A DNA stretch of 41,269 nt from a virus. The position numbers were made by a program, and so were the translations under genes. The stretch's first letter is position 1, and the number at the start of each line of letters is the position of its first letter. Where the stretch lies: the IMG/VR virus record IMGVR_UViG_3300042372_000619, positions 1 to 41,269 of that record. One strand, 5' to 3'. Below the pieces are notes generated by a model. That model saw nothing but the letters and a program-made list of their open reading frames with translations. It ran no database searches and was not told where the DNA came from. Of the stretch, positions 15,315 through 21,747 are shown in pieces.

Positions 15315-15357
15315 GACTGTCCCCGCGCACCTGACAGGAAGCGGGGGGCGAAATCCT

Positions 15358-15927
15358 ATGTCTGCAGTGAATTGGCGCGCCAGGTTGCAGGCCGCCGGAC
15401 GATCAGAGACCGAGCTGGCGCGACGGCTTGGCAAGTCCAAGAGCGCTGTCAGCCGCATCATGACTGGCGAACGCAAGGATCTGCGCCAGACTGAAACCCA
15501 GGCGATCGAGCAGGCGCTGGCCGAAATGGAAGGCCGCTCAAGCCGCCCCGCCGGCATGATCCCGCTACTGGGCTATGCCGCCGCCGGTGGAACCGACCTG
15601 ATCGTCTGGAACGCCGATGATCCGGTGCAATGGGTCGAGGCCCCGCCGATGCTGGACGGATCTTCCGACATCCTGGCGATCCGGGTCTCCGGCGACAGCA
15701 TGGAACCGCGCCTGTTTGCCGGTGAGGTTATCTATGTCGGGCGCAAGCTGGCCCCGTCCCGCAATGGCGACGCGGTGATCGAGTTCAATGACGGCACGGC
15801 GGTCGTGAAGTCTTACGGCGGCACTCGTCAGGGCTATGTTTTCGCCCGCCAGTACAACCCCGACAGTGAACTGCGGTTCGACGCTTCAACCGTCAAGGCT
15901 GTTCACGCTGTGCTCTGGCGGCGCTAG
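15358..15927 (+). CDS. CI/LexA-type phage repressor
   Basis: A 189-residue lysogeny repressor. Residues 6-45 form an XRE-type helix-turn-helix (TELARRLGKSKSAVSRIMTG). Residues 68-189 are a peptidase S24/LexA domain with the self-cleavage dipeptide Ala76-Gly77 in LLGYAAAGGTD, catalytic Ser114 in VSGDSMEP and Lys151 in TAVVKSYGG. It should therefore be cleaved upon RecA activation, making the prophage SOS-inducible. ATG 15358 is used. The frame open from 15019 overlaps the divergent Cro-like gene and is not real. Matching operators on both sides (15243 and 16265) suggest control of both the leftward and rightward operons. It converges on the lipoprotein gene, sharing stop bases CTAG. Confidence 0.93.
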   Translation: MSAVNWRARLQAAGRSETELARRLGKSKSAVSRIMTGERKDLRQTETQAIEQALAEMEGRSSRPAGMIPLLGYAAAGGTDLIVWNADDPVQWVEAPPMLDGSSDILAIRVSGDSMEPRLFAGEVIYVGRKLAPSRNGDAVIEFNDGTAVVKSYGGTRQGYVFARQYNPDSELRFDASTVKAVHAVLWRR

Positions 15928-16211
15928 CCGAACGCGTCGCACGCCCCACGCTGGCCGACGAAAGAGCTGGCGACAATCTTCGACGCTCCATCGACTTCCG
16001 TGACCAGCTCGCACTCAAGGCGCGATCCCTCCCAGGCCACGGCCCGCTTCCACACGATATAGCGATGACCCGCAATTGTGCGCTCCTCGTGAGGCGGACC
16101 ATACTTTGCGATCATGTTTTCGATGGGCTGACCCGCCATTTGCGGCACTGTCGCGCAACTCGTCAGAGCCAGCGCAATCGCGCTTAACGCAACCCAAGAC
16201 TTCAGCGTCAT
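15924..16211 (-). CDS. Small lipoprotein, BamE/SmpA-like; possible superinfection-exclusion factor
   Basis: A 95-residue lipoprotein. The signal peptide MTLKSWVALSAIALALTSC ends in a clear lipobox L-T-S-C (Cys19). Ala at +2 predicts outer-membrane sorting. The mature part, GQPIENMIAKYGPPHEERTI then AGHRYIVWKRAVAW and a pair of cysteines (CELVTE and GQRGAC), looks like the small BamE/SmpA-like lipoproteins frequent in proteobacteria. ATG 16211 has GGGAGTG just upstream. Its position beside the repressor and opposite in strand to the lytic genes is that of lysogenic-conversion or superinfection-exclusion genes. That role is inference. The right-hand operator lies in its upstream region, so the repressor may also affect its transcription. 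Confidence 0.78.
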   Translation of the reverse strand: MTLKSWVALSAIALALTSCATVPQMAGQPIENMIAKYGPPHEERTIAGHRYIVWKRAVAWEGSRLECELVTEVDGASKIVASSFVGQRGACDAFG

Positions 16212-16264
16212 CCCACTCACTCCCAGCATGCAGGGCAGGTATCTCACAAAATAGTGTTTGCGCG

Positions 16265-16293
16265 GTCCCGAAAATCGGGACACACATTCCCGA
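16265..16293. promoter_or_regulatory. Repressor operator (right), palindrome plus half-site
   Basis: GTCCCG-AAAAT-CGGGAC occupies 16265-16281, and a further half-site TCCCGA lies at 16288-16293. The arms are identical to those of the 17-base operator at 15243-15259. The site sits between the divergent lipoprotein gene and the first gene of the rightward small-gene operon, so it is the natural control point for that operon. Confidence 0.75.
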
Positions 16294-16295
16294 CT

Positions 16296-16311
16296 TGTTT
16301 CACATGAAACA
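16296..16311. promoter_or_regulatory. parS-like palindrome (15/16 match to the bacterial ParB site)
   Basis: TGTTTCACATGAAACA has perfect 7-base arms TGTTTCA/TGAAACA. It differs from the widely conserved chromosomal parS sequence TGTTTCACGTGAAACA only at position 9. It lies three bases after the repressor half-site and 18 bases before the start of the 51-residue gene at 16330. No ParA gene and no chromosomal-type ParB gene is seen in the phage, so a host ParB would be the binder, if any. It could instead be an operator of another regulator. Confidence 0.65.
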
Positions 16312-16329
16312 CCGTTTCGGGAGACGCCC

Positions 16330-16485
16330 ATGCCACCCAACACCCAGCGCACCGTCGATCCCGGCGGTGTTTTTGCCCCGGTCCAGCCGGATCGACGCAC
16401 CGCCTCCGCCCTGCGCGGCCTGATCTGGGCCGCCATCTTCCTCGCCACGGTCGTCATCGTCCTGGCCAAGGCGGGGGCGGTCTGA
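16330..16485 (+). CDS. Small single-pass membrane protein, 51 residues
   Basis: Starts at ATG 16330, with GGGAG nine bases upstream. The product has a polar N-terminus (MPPNTQRTVDPGGVFAPVQP) and one membrane helix, LRGLIWAAIFLATVVIVLAK. It is the first gene of the rightward operon behind the right operator and the parS-like site. The stop and the next start overlap by one base (TGATG). The function is unknown. Small membrane proteins in this position can act in host takeover, exclusion or lysis control, but nothing here decides among these. Confidence 0.68.
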   Translation: MPPNTQRTVDPGGVFAPVQPDRRTASALRGLIWAAIFLATVVIVLAKAGAV

Positions 16486-16784
16486 TGCAGCATCCCTGCA
16501 AACTCTACCTCAACGTCTGGGACCCGCCGCGCGACTTCGCCGCCGTGGCCTTCCTCGCCGATCACATCCACACCCTGCGCGCCGGGCGGCCCATCGAGAT
16601 CGTCCCGGCCGTCATCGCCTCGGAGGCCTTCTCCGGTCAGGCCATGATCGTGCGCTACGCCGACGAGGCCGCCGGAACCCTGGGCTACGCCGTGATCGGT
16701 GCGCCCGAATACGTCCGCGCCCGCCAGCTCGAACTGCTGGACGGCGCGCTCTACCGGCTCGATCCGGTCCGGACGGCCGCCTGA
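16485..16784 (+). CDS. Unknown protein, 99 residues
   Basis: Not recognised. It is a compact mixed alpha/beta protein (MQHPCKLYLNVWDPPRDFAA, then VAFLADHIHTLRAGRPIEIV and GTLGYAVIGAPEYVRARQLE). Both ends overlap neighbouring genes by one base (TGATG), so translation is coupled. The G+C-rich third positions are like those of the surrounding phage genes. No catalytic motif. Confidence 0.65.
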   Translation: MQHPCKLYLNVWDPPRDFAAVAFLADHIHTLRAGRPIEIVPAVIASEAFSGQAMIVRYADEAAGTLGYAVIGAPEYVRARQLELLDGALYRLDPVRTAA

Positions 16785-16894
16785 TGCGCCGCCTCTGCGA
16801 AGTCATCATCCTCATCGCCCTGTCGGCCTTCACCGTGGGCGCCATCGGCTACGGCTGGGTCCTGCTGATCCTGCAATCCGGGAGGCCCTTCTGA
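16784..16894 (+). CDS. Very small membrane protein, 36 residues
   Basis: A reading frame from ATG 16784 to TGA 16894 overlaps the stop before it and the start after it by one base each (TGATG at both ends). The product starts MRRLCEVIILIALSAFTVGA and continues IGYGWVLLILQSGRPF: one membrane-spanning segment with a positively charged N-terminus and almost nothing else. The tight coupling on both sides is the main evidence that it is translated. Function unknown. Confidence 0.6.
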   Translation: MRRLCEVIILIALSAFTVGAIGYGWVLLILQSGRPF

Positions 16895-17235
16895 TGGACC
16901 AGCCCGACATTCTCGACACCCACGCCGCCGCCGCCGAGGCCGGCGTCTGCTATGACACCTTCCGCAAACAGTGGCGGGCATGGTCCGATCCGGCCCACCC
17001 CGCCTTCTGCCAGTTTCCCGCGCCCTGCCGCTATCCGCCGCCGGGCCAGCGCGGAACCTATGGCTGGCGGCGCAGCGCCGTGGCCGAGTGGAAGCTGCAT
17101 CGCGAGCGGGCGTTCGGCGCCGCCCACATCCAGCCGCGCGGCGTCCACGTCAGCCGCCAGAAGGCCGCCAGCGCCCTCACACCCGCCGTTCTGCGCCAGC
17201 GCGCCGAGCTGGCCCGCATCATGGAGCGCCGCTGA
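16894..17235 (+). CDS. Helix-turn-helix DNA-binding protein, AlpA/excisionase-like
   Basis: A 113-residue protein from ATG 16894. The N-terminal part, DTHAAAAEAGVCYDTFRKQW, has the form of a MerR/AlpA-type helix-turn-helix (x-x-A-A-x-x-A-G-V-x-x-x-T-F/L-R). A short wing segment follows (GTYGWRRSAVAEWKLHRER), and the tail is basic and helical (LRQRAELARIMERR). Proteins of this kind are excisionases or activators. With the integrase about 1.5 kb downstream in the same operon, an excisionase role is a fair inference. The longer frame beginning at 16699 overlaps two other genes and is rejected. Confidence 0.65.
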   Translation: MDQPDILDTHAAAAEAGVCYDTFRKQWRAWSDPAHPAFCQFPAPCRYPPPGQRGTYGWRRSAVAEWKLHRERAFGAAHIQPRGVHVSRQKAASALTPAVLRQRAELARIMERR

Positions 17236-17237
17236 TC

Positions 17238-17438
17238 ATGCCCATTCCTACGACAGACGCCCTGGAACTCCAGTACGGCGAGATCGTCTGGCAAATCTCC
17301 GCCGACCCCGCTTTGCCGCTCACCGTCATCGAGAACGACGGCGGCGGGATGGTGCTGGTGGAATGGACCACCCCCGACGGCCCCAGCCGCACCTTCGTGG
17401 GCGCGGACAGCCTCACCCTCGTCAACCCCAACGGCTAA
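17238..17438 (+). CDS. Unknown small beta-rich protein, 66 residues
   Basis: Not recognised. It starts at ATG 17238, two bases after the preceding stop. The product, MPIPTTDALELQYGEIVWQI and on to GMVLVEWTTPDGPSRTFVGA, has alternating hydrophobic residues of a small beta-barrel or SH3-like fold. It ends in TLVNPNG, 13 bases before the ASCH-like gene, whose ribosome site AAGGAGTAG overlaps its stop. The operon context suggests an early small phage protein. Confidence 0.6.
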   Translation: MPIPTTDALELQYGEIVWQISADPALPLTVIENDGGGMVLVEWTTPDGPSRTFVGADSLTLVNPNG

Positions 17439-17451
17439 GGAGTAGCCCGCA

Positions 17452-17910
17452 ATGGTCGCCTACCAGTTTGAAACCCGCCATCACGACGCCATCCTTGACG
17501 GCTCCAAACCCTTCACCCTGCGCGCCTCCCAGAAGAAGCGCCACGCCAAGGTCGGCGAGGAGATCCAGTTCCTGCCCGGCCGGGCCAAGCCGAAGTTTGC
17601 GATTGGCGAATGCGTCTATCGCGCCACGGTCACCTTCTCCGAGCGCGGCCTGATGAACATCGCCGACGTCAAGACCCTGGGCGTGGCCGGCGCGGACATC
17701 GACCGCATGTTCCAGTGCGCCCGCTGCGGCGCGCCCCAGGCCCGGGCCTACGTTGAGATCCTCGCCGCCGCCGACGGCTTCACCACCTGGGCCGATCTGG
17801 TCCGCTGGCATGCCGAACAGGGGGAGCCAGACGCGGGCGGCCTGATCGTCCGCGAGGTGATCGGCTGGACCTACGCCACTTCGGTGCCGATCAGGGCGGA
17901 GGACGCGTGA
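17452..17910 (+). CDS. ASCH/PUA-like domain protein, 152 residues
   Basis: The product begins MVAYQFETRHHDAILDGSKP, then FTLRASQKKRHAKVGEEIQF and LPGRAKPKFAIGECVYRATV. This is the typical course of an ASCH domain (a small beta-barrel related to PUA that binds RNA or nucleotides): substrate-side T-x-R, a basic loop, G-E-x-I-x-F and a later V-x-F strand. The central FQCARCGAPQARAY includes a C-x2-C pair. The domain call is by eye and moderately sure. The start is ATG 17452 with an AAGGAG ribosome site. It overlaps the next gene start by one base (TGATG). Confidence 0.68.
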   Translation: MVAYQFETRHHDAILDGSKPFTLRASQKKRHAKVGEEIQFLPGRAKPKFAIGECVYRATVTFSERGLMNIADVKTLGVAGADIDRMFQCARCGAPQARAYVEILAAADGFTTWADLVRWHAEQGEPDAGGLIVREVIGWTYATSVPIRAEDA

Positions 17911-18365
17911 TGACTGACCTCACCCAAATGCGAAAAGTGGCGGAGGATTTCGCAAAACACCCCAACCACCAAGTGGCGTGGCACGAGTTCAAATTGACGT
18001 TCGATGCGCCTGCTATCCTGTCCCTCTTGGACGAAATAGACCGGCTGACCGAGGCTCTTGCAACGCTCCGCGACGACGGAGGCTCGATGGCGATCCGCGC
18101 GTTCGCCGACGCCACCCTCCTTACTGGAAGATTCGCCCACGGCCAGCCCAGGATATCGATAGAAGTGGCTTGGTTGATCGAGGAATGGGACAGCAAATCG
18201 AGCGCGTTCAAAGCCCGATGGTGGACCTTGAATGGTGAGAACGGCGAATGGACCAAAGACAGCCTTCGCGCCCTTCGGTTTGCACGGAAGATCGACGCTC
18301 AAGCCTACATCGACGACCTCGGCTGGACCGAAGCTATCCCGACAGAGCATAGGTGGGGCCGTTGA
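17910..18365 (+). CDS. Unknown phage protein, 151 residues, of lower G+C
   Basis: Starts at ATG 17910, overlapping the previous stop by one base. The N-terminal half has a helix pair, PAILSLLDEIDRLTEALATL. The C-terminal half, WWTLNGENGEWTKDSLRALR then FARKIDAQAYIDD, is a small motif seen at the end of various phage proteins of unknown function (W-x(4-8)-W-T-x-D-x(3)-A-L-R/K-F-A-x(3)-D-A). By hand count, bases 18001-18300 are 59.7% G+C, while the flanks counted are 67-70%. That points to a more recent origin than its neighbours. No enzymatic motif. Confidence 0.65.
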   Translation: MTDLTQMRKVAEDFAKHPNHQVAWHEFKLTFDAPAILSLLDEIDRLTEALATLRDDGGSMAIRAFADATLLTGRFAHGQPRISIEVAWLIEEWDSKSSAFKARWWTLNGENGEWTKDSLRALRFARKIDAQAYIDDLGWTEAIPTEHRWGR

Positions 18366-18369
18366 AGCC

Positions 18370-18660
18370 ATGAGCGCCATCGACGACGCCATCCTCGCCC
18401 TGCGCGGTCGCCTGCAGGCCGCGCTCTACGATCAGCCGCTGATCCGCGACAAGCTGGGCATGGCCGACATCGCCACCGTCGCCGACGCCGCGATCACCAG
18501 CGCCAATGTGCGCACCCTGCTGGAGGGGATCGTCGCCGCCCAGGCGGTAAAGACCGCCATCGCCGCCGATATCCCGGCCCCGCCGTCCAGCGTCACCGGA
18601 GCGCTGGGCGACTACAACCCCATCGCCGTCGAGATCGGCGATATCTACGGCCTGTTCTAG
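18370..18660 (+). CDS. Unknown phage protein, 96 residues
   Basis: Not recognised. It starts at ATG 18370, four bases after the previous stop. The product is mostly helical (MSAIDDAILALRGRLQAALY, then MADIATVADAAITSANVRTL) with an end DYNPIAVEIGDIYGLF. Its G+C content returns to the phage average. It is the last gene of the small-gene run and is followed by a strong hairpin before int. Confidence 0.6.
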   Translation: MSAIDDAILALRGRLQAALYDQPLIRDKLGMADIATVADAAITSANVRTLLEGIVAAQAVKTAIAADIPAPPSSVTGALGDYNPIAVEIGDIYGLF

Positions 18661-18687
18661 CGCCGCAGGCTCCGTTAAAACCCGTCA

Positions 18688-18728
18688 CCCCGGTCCAAGC
18701 TGCGCCCCGCGCAGCGCCCGAACCGGGG
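18688..18728. terminator. Nested hairpin between the small-gene run and int
   Basis: The outer arms CCCCGGT (18688-18694) and ACCGGGG (18722-18728) enclose inner arms GCTGCGC (18699-18705) and GCGCAGC (18709-18715). It has the position of a terminator for the rightward operon, but no T-run follows, so it may act as a partial or factor-dependent terminator. The integrase start lies 45 bases further on and has its own AAGGAG ribosome site. Confidence 0.5.
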
Positions 18729-18773
18729 CCGGCCGCCACAACAACCCCCCTCTCTTTGGAAGGAGAACGGTTC

Positions 18774-20111
18774 ATGGCCAATCAGAGATCCGGCGTGCCC
18801 GCCGGCTGGCATTGGCGCGACGGCCACCCGCGCTGGATACCCTCGCCCACCCTGCGCCGTGCCGGCTGGAAGGGTCGCGACCTCAAGGACGCCGCCGGCC
18901 GCTGGCTGGCGCGCGGGGCCAGCATTGACGCGGCTCAGGCCCTCGTGGCCGCCGTGGCGGCGTGGAAGGCCGGCGGGCTGGTGCCGCCCGCCCTGGCCGC
19001 CAGCGCCCCGCCCGGGGCGGGCCAGACGCCCGGCGCGGGCCTTCCCGTCGCCGCCGAGGATCGCCGCAGCCTGGGCGCCCTGCTCGACGCCTATCTGGGC
19101 GCGCCGGAACGGGCCATCGCCCCCAGCCGCGAATTCGAGGCCATCCGCAACAAGCCGGATCGCCGCTCCAAGCTCTCGCGCCTGCTGGACGTGCTGGCGG
19201 GCTATCCGCTGAAGCCCACGGCCGCCGCCGATCTGCCCCGCTACCAGGCCGCCCGCGCCCGCGTGCGCAGCTTCTCCATCGACGTGCTGGAGCCGCCGGC
19301 CTTCGAGGACACGCCGGATCTGTCCCAGGCTCAGGGGCCGCTCTATGACGCCTACTGGACCCTGCATGAGAAGGTCGGGCGCAACATGGCCCACGGCGTG
19401 CTGGGCGATACCTCCGCCTTCCTCGAATGGTGCGTCAAGCGCCGGGCGCTGCGCCAGAACTGGGCCAAGCTGGTCGACCGCGAAACCCCGCCCGGCCGCA
19501 TCCGCGTGGGCACATGGCCCGAGCTGCGCGCCCTGATCAGTGCGGCCGAGGCCATGGGCCTGCCCTCGATCGCCGACAGCATCATCCTGGGCGTCGATCT
19601 GTCGTGGTCCCAGACCGACCGTCTCAAGCTCACCTGGGGCCAGATCAGCGCCGACAACACCGTCAAGGGCACGCGCCAGAAGACCGGGCGCAAGGGCGAG
19701 ACGCCGCTGCTGGCCACCCTGGGCGTCCCGCGCCTCCAGCAGATCCGCGCGCGCCAGGCCGAACGCTTCGGCCCCAACGTCACGCCCACCCACGTGATCC
19801 TCTGCGACCTGACCGGCAAGCCGTGGTCGGCCCGCTACTACCGCCAGAAGTTCGACGAGGTGCGCACCCAGGCCGCCAAAGCGGTCCCCAGCGTCGCCAC
19901 CCTGCTGGACCTCGACCTCCGCGACACCGCCATTACCGTCGGCAAGGCCGCCGGCCTCTCCAACGAGGAGATCGCCACGCGCTCGCTTCACTCCATGAAG
20001 CGCATCGCCGACGTGCTGGACAAACACTACACCGAGCTGGGCCAGGACATCGCCAACGCCGGCGCCAAAAAGCTCAACGACTATCTGGCGGCGGGAGGGA
20101 TCAGGCTGTGA
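18774..20111 (+). CDS. int: Tyrosine-recombinase integrase
   Basis: A 445-residue site-specific recombinase. The N-terminal part has a Pro/Arg-rich GWHWRDGHPRWIPSPTLRRA segment (arm-type DNA binding), a core-binding region (about 95-230), and the catalytic domain after 245. Present are Lys in the RQKTGRKGETPL hairpin (301-312), Arg383 in LDLRDTAIT, His406 in RSLHSMKR and Tyr419 in LDKHYTEL. The first catalytic Arg is not in the usual place (GVDLSWSQTDRLKLTW, 273-288), and the His of the H-x-x-R box is Leu380. The latter change is known in related phage integrases with a DLRDTA motif. ATG 18774 follows AAGGAG. attP lies directly downstream, and the stop codon itself is inside the first arm-type repeat. 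Confidence 0.88.
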   Translation: MANQRSGVPAGWHWRDGHPRWIPSPTLRRAGWKGRDLKDAAGRWLARGASIDAAQALVAAVAAWKAGGLVPPALAASAPPGAGQTPGAGLPVAAEDRRSLGALLDAYLGAPERAIAPSREFEAIRNKPDRRSKLSRLLDVLAGYPLKPTAAADLPRYQAARARVRSFSIDVLEPPAFEDTPDLSQAQGPLYDAYWTLHEKVGRNMAHGVLGDTSAFLEWCVKRRALRQNWAKLVDRETPPGRIRVGTWPELRALISAAEAMGLPSIADSIILGVDLSWSQTDRLKLTWGQISADNTVKGTRQKTGRKGETPLLATLGVPRLQQIRARQAERFGPNVTPTHVILCDLTGKPWSARYYRQKFDEVRTQAAKAVPSVATLLDLDLRDTAITVGKAAGLSNEEIATRSLHSMKRIADVLDKHYTELGQDIANAGAKKLNDYLAAGGIRL

Positions 20112-20167
20112 GACTTGAACGTCTTTTCACGTCCGCCAAGGCCCGTTCCCGCCCGGTCGCGGCGCGC

Positions 20168-20180
20168 TAACTGATTGATA
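20168..20180 (-). promoter_or_regulatory. IHF-binding site in attP
   Basis: Read on the minus strand, TATCAATCAGTTA fits the IHF consensus WATCAANNNNTTR at every defined base. It lies between the left arm-type repeat and the core, where DNA bending is needed for the intasome. Confidence 0.7.
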
Positions 20181-20209
20181 TTGTTGGGACCGCCCACACC
20201 GCGTTCTTA

Positions 20210-20248
<39 letters not shown>

Positions 20249-20371
20249 AAACCTGCGAAGGTGTTGATCTACAACCGTTTCCTGAGAAGTCCAGTGGAAC
20301 AATTGTGGAACCGTGAGACTTGAATTCAAGTCTCACGTGCGACTTGGACCTACGCTGCCCCCGCGTGGCGG

Positions 20372-20677
20372 TCAACCCACGGCGCCCTTGAGGATACGCC
20401 CGATGAACTCGCCGACCTCCGGCGCCGCTCCGCCGACCACGCTGGCGATCACCGGAACACTGGCCAGCGCCCACGGTCCCCACTTCTTCAGCCAGGCGCA
20501 CAGCACGTCCAGTCTGTGACCGAAGCCCACGATCGTGTCCGCCGCCGGCCCCAGCCGGTCGGTGGCGCGGTTGATCGCCTTGGCCAGGGCGAAGGCGGCC
20601 ACCGCCTCCGGGTCCTGCTTCACCCGCGCGCGGCGCGCGGGCCTTGCATCGTCCAGCATGCGCACCTGCCCCGCCAT
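20372..20677 (-). CDS. Small membrane protein of the lysis cassette, 101 residues
   Basis: Last gene of the late operon, three bases after the lysozyme stop. The N-terminus is charged (MAGQVRMLDDARPARRARVK), followed by AVAAFALAKAINRATDRLGP. One membrane segment lies in WALASVPVIASVVGGAAPEV, near 70-90. A second holin, antiholin or spanin-like partner in lysis is possible from the position. No lipobox or proline-rich spanin pattern is seen. Its stop is only 24 bases from the last arm-type repeat of attP. Confidence 0.62.
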   Translation of the reverse strand: MAGQVRMLDDARPARRARVKQDPEAVAAFALAKAINRATDRLGPAADTIVGFGHRLDVLCAWLKKWGPWALASVPVIASVVGGAAPEVGEFIGRILKGAVG

Positions 20678-20680
20678 CGC

Positions 20681-21262
20681 CTACCCCTGCAACAGTTTCA
20701 GAAGCTCGGCGCGCACATCGCCGCCGCCCTTCAGGATCTCGTCCACCCGGCCGCGAAAGGCCGCCTCGTCGTTCATCGCCGGGTCCGGCCGGCGCGCCTC
20801 GCCCTGGGGCATGGCGCTCAGGATCATCCGCGCCTCCGCCGCCCGGCGCTTCACCAGCCCGGGCAACCGCCGGCCGCCGCCATGCACCCACTTGCCCAGC
20901 TCGTGCGCCACCGCGCCCCAGTTCTCGTCCGCCACCCGTTTGCGCAGGGTCGAGGCCTTGTAACGGGTCACCCCCAGATTGAACGCGAAGTCCGCCAGCG
21001 AGGCCAGCACCTCCGGCTGACACTTCGCCAGGTTCGGCGACAGGGCCAGCACGCCGCGCGCATAGACCGCCATGTCGGCCGCCAGCCGCGCCTCGCCCGC
21101 CTCCAGGCTCCAGGGTCCGTTGCGCATCGAGACGCCCTTGCCCGTCGCCCCGTAACCCTGCGTCGGCACGCCGGCCGGGCAGAGATAGGGCCGCGCGCGC
21201 CACCCCTCGAACAGGCGCGCCAGCGGCAAGGCCAGCGCGATCGCCGCGTCCATCACACTCAC
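20681..21262 (-). CDS. Endolysin, GH24 lysozyme (T4/P1 type)
   Basis: A 193-residue muramidase cleaving peptidoglycan. The catalytic signature Glu-x8-Cys-x5-Thr is seen in LFEGWRARPYLCPAGVPTQG, the E-C-T form known from P1 Lyz in place of T4's E-D-T. The rest has GYGATGKGV, LADFAFNLGVTRYKASTLRK and GLVKRRAAEARMIL, as usual for the family. The N-terminus (MDAAIALALPLARL) is only weakly hydrophobic, so a signal-anchor export is not evident and the separate holin is likely needed. The start is GTG 21262, overlapping the holin stop (GTGA). GTG 21256 or ATG 21253 are alternatives. The C-terminal tail (about 150-193) is longer than in minimal lysozymes. Confidence 0.9.
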   Translation of the reverse strand: MSVMDAAIALALPLARLFEGWRARPYLCPAGVPTQGYGATGKGVSMRNGPWSLEAGEARLAADMAVYARGVLALSPNLAKCQPEVLASLADFAFNLGVTRYKASTLRKRVADENWGAVAHELGKWVHGGGRRLPGLVKRRAAEARMILSAMPQGEARRPDPAMNDEAAFRGRVDEILKGGGDVRAELLKLLQG

Positions 21263-21747
21263 GTGCCCAGCCCGCGCATCTTCAGCGTGCGGTCGGCAAA
21301 CCAGAACGCGATCATCCCGGCCACGATGGTCTTTTCTTCCGGGCCCCAGAGCTGCAGCACCGCCGCCGTGGCCGTGACGCCGCCGCGCGTCAGGATGTCA
21401 AACTGCGCCCACAGCGCCCAGGTGTAGAGCCCGATACACCAGTAGATCGTCAGCACCGGGCGGATGATCTGGCTCAGCGCGTCGATCCAGCCGATGCCGG
21501 TCTTCACCGCCATCGAGGCGTAGGCCGCCAGCAGCTTGTCGGTGTCGCCGGTCTCGCGCGCCTGTTCGGCCTGCGCCTTCGCCAGCGCCAGGCCCTGCTC
21601 CGCATGCAGCTTGTCGAGCTGGTAGCTCTTGTCGAGCATGGCCAACTCGTGGCCGCGCTCGTTCTTGCGGTCGAAGAACTTCAGCACTTCCGGCGCCAAC
21701 CGGGCGGCATAGCCGCCCAGCCCGCCGAGGACGGTTTCGAGGATCAT
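21259..21747 (-). CDS. Holin, GTA_holin_3TM-like
   Basis: A 162-residue protein directly upstream of the lysozyme and overlapping it by four bases. A charged helical section (FDRKNERGHELAMLDKSYQL, then a Lys/Glu/Ala-rich helix) is followed by membrane segments IGWIDALSQIIRPVLTIYWC-IGLYTWALWA and TIVAGMIAFWFADRTLK. The phrase IRPVLTIYW and the end FWFADRTLK are typical of the holin family found in gene transfer agents and many alphaproteobacterial phages. It would open the inner membrane for the endolysin. The start ATG 21747 overlaps the stop of the gene before it (ATGA). Confidence 0.82.
   Translation of the reverse strand: MILETVLGGLGGYAARLAPEVLKFFDRKNERGHELAMLDKSYQLDKLHAEQGLALAKAQAEQARETGDTDKLLAAYASMAVKTGIGWIDALSQIIRPVLTIYWCIGLYTWALWAQFDILTRGGVTATAAVLQLWGPEEKTIVAGMIAFWFADRTLKMRGLGT

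Noticed and set aside
15019-15357. Longer N-terminus for the repressor
   Set aside because: The upstream extension overlaps the divergent Cro-like gene and the operators. ATG 15358 gives the normal repressor start.
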